From positions 14,995,001 to 15,059,000 of the forward strand of contig NC_090784.1 of assembly GCF_040054535.1 (NCBI RefSeq): a stretch of 64,000 nucleotides of DNA, in the 5' to 3' direction. Shown here piece by piece: positions 54,357 to 64,000 of this stretch (its first letter is position 1; every line of letters starts with the position of its first letter). Source of the DNA: Antennarius striatus (lineage: Eukaryota; Chordata; Actinopteri; Lophiiformes; Antennariidae). The notes beneath the pieces were generated by a model. It saw only the letters and a list, made by a program, of their open reading frames with translations, searched no databases and was not told the DNA's origin. A program made the translations under genes and the position numbers.

Positions 54357-56430
54357 ATGTCTCATCAGGTAAAATATAAACGTTACTTGTTTTGAGGAAG
54401 ACAACTGAATGGATGGATCGATGATTTTTTTTGTAGACCACCGCTGTGAATGGGCTAACGGTGGTAACGGATGGGTCTCTACGCCAGCTAGCGTGTGTGG
54501 TGACACCCATCGTTAACGGGGTGAATTAATGAGGAATAACAACGAGTCGAGACCCCTTAATCAGCTTAAATGAAAAATAGTCAAAAACATATATTTATAC
54601 AACATATTACTACCAGTAATAAACATAATCGTTGGATTTAAAAGGTTAAAAATGTTCCAAGCATTTTGGACAGTTAGACTTGTACGTTGATCTAAATTGT
54701 CATGGGGACTTTCACATTCAAAGTCTGAAGTTCAATAGTTTTTATGATTGTGTCTACCATAAAAGGATTACTTGTTATCTGTAATCATCGATTATGTTAC
54801 AGACCTTTTCATCATCAGATCAAGTTGCCACAAAAGCGCCAAAGTCTTGAATAACAGCCCATTGTGTGTCACCAACAATAGGCTTCCCAAGCTGAGCTCC
54901 ATGACTCAAATACAAGTGGAATACTGTGCTCAGACGTCTGGGTTTTGTTTACAGCTAAAAATAAAAACGCAAATTGTCCTTCAAATACCTTGGCCGCAGG
55001 AAATGTCGATTTTGATTATGTTGTTTTCAAGGGCAGTCTGTCGTTTCTTTGGCTATACAGCAGTAGTAAGCATTCATCATCCTGTGGAGCTGTCTGGTGG
55101 ACTGCCCTGCATCCAGCATACCAATGGTGTAGTTCCCTCAGCAAAGCCAAGATATTGTGTTTTATTCAAAATCTTTTTGCGTGTCAGTAGGAGACGATTG
55201 CTCAAACAAGATGTTTTCATTTTAGATCTGGAGGATAAAGGCTCTATGATTCTTTTTATGTGCGAATCTATGGGTTCAGTTTCCAGACGACTCAGAAATA
55301 AAGCATTACCAAACTTTGCATTATCAAAACCTGTCATACATACAGATGTACAACTGTTTTAAAAATAAAAACAACTCTCAAAGTAGGCAAAAAAAAGCAT
55401 CAATAAAAAAAAGTTTTAAAAAAAGCTGAAAGTGCATTTTTAACCCTTTTTAGTCTGTATGATTATTACCTTGTGCAATAATGATAGCTTTGTTTTGGAT
55501 TGTCCATCAAGAGAAGAACTTTGATGAGTCAATATTGATGTATTTTTTTATAGGTTTTGAATGATTTTTCATTAATTCAAAGGGACTTAAATTATTTCTT
55601 CATGTATTTGTTCATCTCTTACTCATAGGAAGAGTTTGAAAAGGTGGCAGAGGATGTAAAGAAAGTGAAGACAAAACCTACAGACCAGGAGCTTTTGGAC
55701 CTGTATGGCCTTTATAAGCAGGCACTTGTTGGAGATGTTAACACAGGTTTGACTCAGTTCATTAAAACAGAAATTACATTAAAAATATAGTTTAATTCCC
55801 AAATTCTTTCCCTCTCTCTGCCATCATGCAATTTGCAGACAGACCAGGAATGTTGGACTTAAAGGGAAAAGCCAAATGGGATGCATGGAGCTCAAGGAAA
55901 GGTAACAAGTCACCAATATTTGTATGTGGAAAATTGAAGACATTCGTATATGCCAGCATTTGCTGATTTGGACTAAGGATTAGTACAGCTGAAGATGATG
56001 AAAATGTTTTTTGTCTAAATATTTGGTCATACACAAATTTTTCCAAGATGATAAACTGATAGATGAGAAGTCAGAGATTCTTCCTGTCATAGCTTTTACT
56101 CACAATTACAAAACCTAACAAAGTGAAGGTGTTGGAGGAACAGACAGAACTGAGTTAAGTTAGCATTGTGTTCTTCTACCAGGACAAAGACTGTCAGTAC
56201 AAGATTATTGGAAATAAACTAGTTGTAGCCATACAGCATATGGCTTAATGAGTCACACTATTGTCTTACAGCAAGAAAGGTCTGTGCTTACATCCAGCAA
56301 CATATTCACGCGCTGTGTTTTTAATCCAAATATGTTGTATTTACATTCTCTTTCAGGAATGTCCAAGGATGAGGCCATGTCAGCTTACATCACACTTGGA
56401 AAGGAAATAATCAGCAAATATGGAATGTAA
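54357..56430 (+). CDS. acbd7: Acyl-CoA-binding domain-containing protein 7
   Basis: Four coding exons (54357-54368, 55629-55746, 55839-55901, 56357-56430) give 88 aa, exactly the length of human ACBD7. The protein is a small cytosolic four-helix carrier of long-chain acyl-CoA. Visible landmarks are [19 protein letters not shown], the ligand-binding [39 protein letters not shown] and the ending ISKYGM. Exon 1 encodes only MSHQ. By sequence alone DBI (ACBD1) would be nearly as good a match; the neighbours rpp38 and nmt2, shared with human ACBD7, decide the name. Intron 1 contains an unusually long open frame that I do not recognise. Confidence 0.92.
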
Positions 56431-57910
56431 TGCTGGCAGTAAAGTGAAGAGGCTGAATTAATATACTAACTCAGTTACAACAATGAAACTATGCTGCTGT
56501 GTGTCTAACCAGCACCTTCTGCTTTCAGAGGTCAATTACAAATAGTAGTCATGTACAGTAATTAAACGATTTCGTTTGTATTTTTAACTTGGATTGTTTC
56601 CATTAATTTATAAATTGAGCAACTCTAATATGTCTCTAAAGATAATTAAAATCAATTTTACTGAATGATATTTCAACTAATTTATATAGTATATTATTGT
56701 AATCCACATGTGTATGACATTCTGTGTACTGGACATACTGTATGTAGGTTGACTCTTAATGTAGGACAGAGTGTAGTAAAAAAAAATTACTGCTTACAAA
56801 ATAAAATCTCTCTCTCAACTGTTTTTGAGTTGTTGTTAATGATCCTGCACTCAATAGAAATGAGACTGGTAAAATGATATACTGTCAGTGTCATGCAATA
56901 CATACATTGCAATAGCACCAGCCTCCAAAATGGGCATAGAGTTCAATCAGCACTTGTATGAAACAGCTCAAAGACACAAACATGGCAGCATGGCAACTTC
57001 CATGAATGTCAGACTATAATAAGAATTGAGCTAAGAACAAAGTTAACTGATGGTCTTTGAAGATTATTACTGTATATACAATAATTGGAAATCATTATTT
57101 CAAGGGAATACTTTCCCAGTGCTTTTTGAGTGTAGATCTATTGATTTAAAGCAGACAAATTCATAAATGTCAGGAGCATCCACATCATTTAACTATAAGG
57201 TCTAAGAAGATGTAATATAGTAATTGTGTTCTGTTTGGCTTTACTGTTAAGAAAGGTTTAGTAAGTAAAGGATTTCTTTTTTAAAAAAATAATAATTTCC
57301 AGTCATTATGCCTGTTGTCATTCTTTGGATGTCACTCGACTCTCAGTACATAAAACATGAGTACTGTATGGTGGTTGTATTTCCAGTTCTTGGAGAAAAT
57401 ACCTCTCATCAAGCACTACCTGTGAACTATACTTACTTACAGACTTAGTTACTTACAGTTGCACGTTTTTCATGTATGTCAACAAATGTGCAAATCTATG
57501 TACAGATGTACACATTTATTTTCACATTTTGTATTTACAGTATCTCCATATTTGTCCACACATTCCCTAAACTATTTAAGATTTGTTCACACATTTAAAT
57601 AGCTAAATATCTTTTTGCATACATAGGTCAAACATTTTCAGATCATACACATATTCACAGATATTTGTCAATGTATTTACAAGTCCATGCATACAGACTA
57701 TTTATTTACTCACCAACCAACACATTCACACATCTTTGCACGTGTTTAAATTTTTTTTAGATACATTTGAATTAATTGTAAACCTCAATTCGTAATTGAG
57801 GATCATTTTCCATATCTGATTGCACACACAAATTAGATATCGAGACACAACATGGACGTAGACATTAAGAAATTGTGGCTAGTAATGACTCACTTAAAAA
57901 TGTAGGTCAC
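56431..57910 (+). other. acbd7 3' UTR and intergenic gap
   Basis: AT-rich with no coding exon. The acbd7 transcript may end at AATAAA signals such as 56801-56806 (caaAATAAAatc). From about 57430 to 57750 the sequence is a degenerate field of CACACAT and TTTGT words with no clear repeat unit. Confidence 0.5.
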
Positions 57911-57916
57911 GAACTG

Positions 57917-58095
57917 TGCGCATGCGCAGTAAGGGCTTCCGTGTTGGCGCTGGTTATGTGGGCTAAAGGTGAAAGGCGGCTTGTTGTCTGCGGATGGCTT
58001 CAGATAGCGGCTAGCCGGACCTCTGCGTCATTAAGTCCACATCTTTGAGAGATTTCTGCAGGTGGATGCTCTGAAACAACGTCAACCTGGAGACG
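57917..58095 (+). promoter_or_regulatory. crot: crot promoter with NRF1 site and noncoding first exon
   Basis: TGCGCATGCGCA at 57917-57928 is a perfect palindromic NRF1 site (consensus YGCGCAYGCGCR). The following CpG-rich stretch ends in a good donor, ACG|GTGAGT, at 58096. It probably forms a noncoding first exon whose partner acceptor is TCCAATAG at 59729, nine bases before the ATG. Confidence 0.7.
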
Positions 58096-58433
58096 GTGAG
58101 TGCACAGAGGCAAATAGTTAACAACCGGGTAGTATTTTTAATTTAAATTACACGTTTACCTCTATTTCATGTTGTTCTTGACAACGATCTTGGATGTGTA
58201 TGAGAACATAACGACGGGGTAAGGCTGCCCACAAACGGGTCATTTTATCTGTATTTGTCTATTTTTATGTTAATACGAGCTGAAAGCTGATTTAAGGTAA
58301 CAATAGTCTGTATTTATGAAATTAACCCTGGGCTAATATTCTCCAAGAGGCAACAGAGATGTTTTGGACAAGAATCTTGTCTGTTCCCTATTAACACTAC
58401 ACTACAAACTTTTAAATAAAGTGAAACTCCATA

Positions 58434-58436
<3 letters not shown>

Positions 58437-58515
<79 letters not shown>
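58437..58515. repeat. (CA)n microsatellite
   Basis: A pure CA run of about 39 units in the inferred 5' UTR intron of crot. Confidence 0.97.
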
Positions 58516-58518
<3 letters not shown>

Positions 58519-58894
58519 GCTGCTACTTTTCTAAAGTGTTGCCTGCTGTCCGTGCATTTCCAGAGGCATGAATTCAGATAAAATGGATATATACACGGTG
58601 AAAATTCATTTGGAGAATAGATTGTTAAGCTACAGATGAGTGCAAACAACCAACAAGGTAATAATAGTAAATCCTGTATTTACATTTTTCTATGGTTTTC
58701 ACTGATCAACCACATCATTTGTGCGTTTACTACAAAATAGGCTAATTGCTCCTGACTGATGTGACAAACATGCTGTAGAGGACTGTATATGCAAACTCCT
58801 GTAGAGACAGAGTGATGACACCACCTCCTACCATCCTCCATTGATTAGCAGATGCTGCCCAGTGCCCTGCAGAAAGCCAAAGCCTTTAATTTTA

Positions 58895-59105
58895 CAGGTG
58901 TAAAACACTGTCGCGCTCGTGCGGTGACAGTGGTCTGTTGCCGCACAGCGAGGCGGTTCGAGTCCTGCTCGGATCTCTGTGTGTCTCCATGTGGCTCCAC
59001 AGTGCACTGGTGTCGCGCCTGGAGTGTCCCCTGCCTCATGCCCCCAGTCGGCTGGGATAGGCAAGGCCCAATGTCAGTGGAAAAGTGGGTTTGGAGATGA
59101 ATGAA
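58895..59105 (+). mobile_element. SINE-like repeat with a perfect B-box
   Basis: GGTTCGAGTCC at 58955-58965 is a perfect tRNA B-box. The body continues with 'ctctgtgtgtctccatgtgg' and ends 'gtgggtttggagatgaatgaatga', the tail seen in many fish copies of the family at 7355 and 35762. The A-box end is degraded. It lies in the crot 5' UTR intron. Confidence 0.6.
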
Positions 59106-59738
59106 TGAGATCCCGCCATGTGAAACACTGACCAACACTTTGGGTATTGGTAAAAATTTCAAGTCACCTCTGTGACTCAGTGGTCTATCCAGACATTCTT
59201 GCTTAAAACCCACAAAGGATTGGTCATTAACCGTGCGTTTGCGTGGCCTAGATGTTTTGCTCAAGTGCCCTAATCCCCCACTAGCAGAAACATGTAATAC
59301 TTATGATCTATCTTCTATAATGAATCCAGAAAGTCAGACATGCGGTTCATTAAACTGAGTCTGTTGAGGGTAAAGCAGCCCGTCCCCCTGATAAATCCTG
59401 AGGCACCAACAGAGGTGGAGTGGAATGTGTACATGGTCGAGAGTCTTTAAATAGGAGAATATTGTTCTTTCAGATGAGTGGTGGTTTGAATTATAGTTGA
59501 TTTCAGAGCTGATCTATGATCCCCGTGAAGCTGCAAATGTAAGCATATTATAAATAAGGAAAATTCTCCACCAGTTATTTCTGTTTTAGCATCCATGATG
59601 TAATCATTTTAGGTATTTTTAGTATCCGGGTTTAAATACTGAGATATGTTTGTATGACTACATTAAATCCGTATTACAGACGTTGTCAGTCTCCACTACC
59701 TGGTCATGTAACATTTATTTCTCCAATAGGTAGCGGGT

Positions 59739-62700
59739 ATGGCGAATCACGTGCCAGAGCGAACCTTCCAGTACCAGAGCAGCTTGCCACCCTTGCCGGT
59801 ACCATCACTAGAGAGTAGTCTTTCTAAGTACTTGGATGCAGGTGGGATGTTAACTCTCCTTTAGTTTTAAAAAATATTTACTATCAAAATTTTTAAAGGC
59901 CATATCTGTTTGCTGCTTCTGTTGCATTTGTCATTTCGCAAATAAATTTAAAATTGTCACATTTTTTATACTGACCTATATTAATTTGCCCTCTTTGCCA
60001 TCAGTTCATCCATTTGCTTCTGAAAAGGAGTTTGAAGCTACCGTAGACATCGTGAGGAAATTTCAAGAGGGTGTTGGCAAAGAGCTACACGAGAAACTGC
60101 TGCAGAGAGCAAAGGCACAGAGGAACTGGGTGAGTAAATAAGCTCTAAATGTCTCTTTTTTGTTTTAGATGTCGTTTTGGCTCATCAATGTTTCATTTTT
60201 GTTTCTCTGCAGCTGGAAGAATGGTGGTTAAACGCAGCATATCTGGAGGTTCGGATTCCCTCTCAGCTGTATGTGAACTTTGCAGGCCCAGGAGCTTATG
60301 TGGAGCACTACTGGCCTGCAGCTGAAGGAACACAACTGCAGAGGGCCAGTATTAGTACATGGCATACATTACAATACTGGGTCATGCTTCGCACGTAAGA
60401 CAAGTTCACACACATTCTTTAAGCTTTTGATGTGTCAAGCAGTGTTTGCTCTCACTTCTACATAAATTCATGTATATAAAGTGATATTTTTTGTCTTTCT
60501 TACACTTTCTTGCATGGTTTAGGGAGACGCTGCCTCCACAGAAAGCTGGAAATACTGCACTGGACATGGACCAGTTCAGAATGCTGTACTGCACCTGCAA
60601 AGTGCCCGGATTAAAAAAGGACTCTATTTATAACTACTTCAAAACAGGTAGAAGCTGTTATCTGTAACCTACAGGTACACCTCTAAACTTTGCCCTAAAT
60701 TTTTCTCAGCTTACAAATCACTGTATTGAACTTTGTCACAGAGAGTGAGGGTCACTGCCCTTCCCATTTAGTCGTGCTTTGTCGTGGACGATTCTTCACA
60801 TTTGATGCACTCTTTGATGGAAAAGTCCTCACTCCTCCAGAACTACTCAGGTACTGAAGTTCACGCACCACTTAATAATAACATGCAAATATGAAACCTC
60901 AAACCCAAGAGAAAAAAAATTCTTTTTGGTGTTGGAGAAATGAACTAACTGATGACGCCATTGCAAATTTGAACATGGATGACTGTTATTAGCCCAAAAG
61001 TGGTGCCACTCTGAGAGAATGTCTTGGTAGCATAGCTCCTTATTTGGAGATCTTAATTTTTAAAAACAGCAAAGCTCATTTGTACAAACTGTGGTGTAAT
61101 GACATCACAGAAAATAATTGGTCCTTTTCACTCTCCAAAAGAGAAGAAGAAAAAGAAACAAAACACTGGAATTTTAGGCTTCATTCAAATGATTTGGATG
61201 AAGATTATATGTTAATATTTATTTTCTGATGTAAGCAGAATAATACGTTTGAAGTTCCTACTCATGTCTTCTTTGGTAGTTAGCCAAATGTACCAGACTG
61301 CATGTTTTGAAACACTATCAAAGCACCGATTTCACTTTCTGACGGAAAAGTTTTAAAAATGTGTTGAATTTACAGGAATTTAACTAATACATTTTGATTT
61401 TGATGTTTTTTCTGTGAGCACATATGTTAAACACGTGTTTCTCAGAATTTGTTGTTGTAATGAATGTAATTGTGTGCTGCAGGTGATTATACTGTCCGTT
61501 TCAATCAGATCTATTGTTATTGTTGCAAACACTCCAAACATTACTTTAAAGATATGAAATATTCTGAACTCTACACAAACCCTGTAGTTATGGGCTGAAT
61601 TTTAGCAATGTTTCATTTTACCTACTCTTACCCACCCTTTGTAGGCAGCTGACTTATGTAAAAGACTGCTGTGAGGGACAACCAGAGGGAGAAGGAGTGA
61701 GTGCTCTTACCTCACTGGAAAGGACTTCCTGGGCAAAGGTAGTGATGCACACATGTGAATTTTTTTATTTCTAATGTCAACAAGATTAAAAAAAATCAGT
61801 TTTTTGTTATGATCAAAGTATATTTAAGGATCACCTCTGTCAGCACTAAAAGTGTTTACTGTCCCTGCAGGCCAGAGAGTATCTGATAAGCATTGATTCA
61901 CACAATGAGATCATCCTGGAGACCATCCAGAGCAGCCTGTTCGTCCTGTGTTTGGATGAATCGAAACCATACCCCACTGCGGAGAACTACACAAACGTAC
62001 TGGCCATATGAAGAACAATTTTTTAGGATTGAAAATTAACTGAATATTTTCAAAATGAAATGAGCTGTGTGTTCATGACTTCGCATTTCTGTTCACAGCT
62101 AACCCGTGAAGCACTTACAGGCGACCCCACTGTCCGCTGGGGCGACAAGTCGTATAATTCCATAGTTTTCTCAGATGGCACGATTGGATCTATATGTGAT
62201 GTATGTGTTATATTTGTGATGTTTGATGTGTCCTGCAAATGCCTTTGTGTTACATTTATCATTCTTATTATTATTGGATAATTCTTGTACTGAAAAAAAA
62301 AGCTCTGTTGTGTGAAAACTTCATTATCATAATAATTAGATCCAATTTATTTTTCAGCATGCACCATATGATGCCATGGTACTGGTGTCCATGTGTTGGT
62401 ATCTCGACCAGCAAATTAAAGCAGCAGAAGGACAGTGGAAGGTGCTGTTTAATTCTGTACATATTTGTAAGCTGCTATTGATAAAATATTCACAAATTTC
62501 CCCACTGTGGGACAATAAAGGTCTTTTATTATTATTATAATTATTATAATCACCTTAAATATGTATTCACTTTTCACACAATGTCTACACTTTGTAGGGT
62601 CCAGACATTGTCAGACACATCCCCCCTCCCAAAGAGTTGGTGTTTACTGTGGATGAGAAAGTCAGGAGTGATATCAGCCATGCCAAACAGCAATATCTGG

Positions 62701-63829
62701 AGTCGGTGAGCCAAAGGCCAGATGCTAAGCAACTTGTCCTTTGTGTACCACTGTGTGACTATCTCCTCTGTTTTTATAGTCACGAGACCTGCAGCTTGTA
62801 TGTTATGCTTTCACAGCTTTTGGAAAAGCTGCCATTAGAGAGAGGAAGCTGCATCCAGACACATTTGTGCAGCTAGCAATGCAGCTCGCTTACTACAAGA
62901 TGCACAGAAAGTAGGGAACCATAACTCAATTTGGCCATTCAAGTAAAGCTTTTGTGTTTGAAGTGATCGGAGATGTCTCTTCTTAATGTTTTCAGGCCTG
63001 GAAGTTGTTATGAGACAGCAATGACTCGGAAGTTCTACCACGGCAGGACAGAGACGATGCGACCCTGCACCAAGGAGGCTGTGAACTGGTGTAAAGCCAT
63101 GTTGGACCCTGCGTGCGATGTGAGTGTGTGTGAGTATGAAACCCTGCATTGTAGCAGGGTGTCTGAAAGATGGAGGAGGAAGAAGACCTTTACTCTTCAA
63201 TGTTGTTTATCATTTTCTTCCTGTCAGGTCAATACCAAGAGGAAAGCCATGCTGCTGGCCTTTGATAAACACAACAAACTGATGGCTGAAGCACAGGAAG
63301 GAAATGGTTAATGCACATCAATTCTATTAAATTCTCCTCTGAGTTACATCCTAAAGGCTGTTTTTGTCTTTCTGCTAACACATAGTACTGTCAGTTAGCT
63401 ATCAGTGGTTTAGTGTTATATATGTTCAGATGTTAACTGGTCACATCTGATATTGATTTATATTATTTTGCTCTTAGGTTTTGACCGGCATCTTCTGGGG
63501 CTCTATCTTATCTCTCAAGAGGAAGGACGCTCCACTCCAGAGCTTTTCTTGGATCCCCTCTATGTGAAGAGGTGTGACATCTATTTAGCTAATATGTTTC
63601 CGTGAAACAGTGTGTTTGCAGCTGGTTTTATCATTCTGTACATTCTGCACATATTTCATTATGTCTTTATTTTTATCTGTGAGTCACTGAGTTGTGTTGA
63701 TTTCTGCAGTGGTGGTGGTGGAAATTTCACATTATCATCCAGTCTGGTGGGCTACACTACAATACTGGGGGCTGTTGCTCCCATGGTGCAACATGGCTAC
63801 GGCTTTTTCTACCGCATCAGAGATGACAG
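59739..63829 (+). CDS. crot: Peroxisomal carnitine O-octanoyltransferase, last exon beyond window
   Basis: Fifteen coding exons are present (59739-59841, 60005-60129, 60213-60394, 60523-60647, 60742-60850, 61645-61738, 61871-61996, 62099-62200, 62358-62441, 62598-62705, 62780-62910, 62996-63119, 63228-63306, 63478-63571, 63710-63829), 568 codons plus two bases. The human protein is 612 aa, so about 40 residues, including any peroxisomal targeting end, are outside. CROT moves medium-chain acyl groups from CoA to carnitine for export from peroxisomes. Markers: RTFQYQSSLPPLPVPSLE, WLEEWWLNAAYLEVRIPSQL, GDPTVRWGDKSYN, the catalytic histidine in CDHAPYDA, VDEKV, ETAMTRKFYHGRTET, RHLLGLYL and GYGFFYRIRDDR. 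It is closer to CROT than to CPT1/2 or CrAT throughout. The exon set appears intact. Confidence 0.96.
62490..62550 (+). mobile_element. LINE 3' tail remnant with ATT-rich end
   Basis: AAATTTCCCCACTGTGGGAC followed by AATAAAGG and an ATT-repeat tail is a stem-plus-tail typical of fish non-LTR elements. In crot intron 9. Confidence 0.5.
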
Positions 63830-64000
63830 GTATGCAGTAAAGGCCTGAAATATTTTTTAGAAATATTTCCTCCTGACTGTTACGATTTCTGTAGATAATG
63901 TTAAAAGTATTCAGCAGGATGAGACCCTTTATAGTGCTTTTAAAAGTGGATGTTTGTCGGGACAAAGAAGAAAACAACTTTTGTCTTTGACCTTGAAGAA

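Overview
This 64 kb window is vertebrate nuclear DNA, almost certainly from a spiny-rayed (percomorph-type) teleost fish. Nine split protein-coding genes with canonical GT/AG introns could be rebuilt exon by exon. Their products match known vertebrate families in length and motif order. The noncoding DNA holds long CA/TG, CT and tetranucleotide microsatellites, tRNA-headed SINE-like repeats and 3' ends of non-LTR retrotransposons of the kind common in fish. There are no operons, CRISPR arrays or tRNA genes that I can see.

Layout, left to right. (1) 1489-3699, +: a small ten-cysteine Ly6/uPAR protein resembling SPACA4/Bouncer. (2) 4099-12943, -: msh5, all 25 coding exons, 817 aa, meeting the Ly6 gene tail to tail. 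(3) 13554-13813: a large compound tetranucleotide tract. (4) 14443-15400, -: a divergent SPRY/SOCS-box (SPSB) gene. (5) 18122-20337, +: ccnb2 (cyclin B2), behind a promoter with two CCAAT boxes exactly 33 bp apart. (6) 21623-38762, +: fam171a1, nine coding exons. (7) 41528-47061, +: nmt2, twelve coding exons. (8) 50556-51386, -: rpp38. (9) 54357-56430, +: acbd7. (10) 59739 to beyond the right edge, +: crot, 15 coding exons seen, with the last exon outside the window.

Two ancient neighbourhoods are joined here. The Ly6-msh5 pair recalls the mammalian MHC class III region, where LY6G genes lie near MSH5. The order fam171a1-nmt2-rpp38-acbd7 matches human 10p13, with the same tail-to-tail nmt2/rpp38 and head-to-head rpp38/acbd7 arrangement. 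It then breaks, because crot is on chromosome 7 in humans. Functional themes are meiosis, fertilisation and cell cycle on the left (Ly6/Bouncer-like, msh5, ccnb2) and lipid or acyl-CoA use on the right (nmt2, acbd7, crot). I see no evidence that these genes act as one system.

The observations most worth following are: a cyclin B2 with a shortened N-terminus and a shifted destruction box; UG-repeat tracts sitting on splice sites of msh5 and fam171a1; an RFX-type X-box at the msh5 promoter; an SPSB protein that lacks the conserved substrate-pocket tryptophan; and an nmt2 catalytic C-terminus carried on a 21-nt coding exon behind a LINE insertion with an intact target-site duplication.
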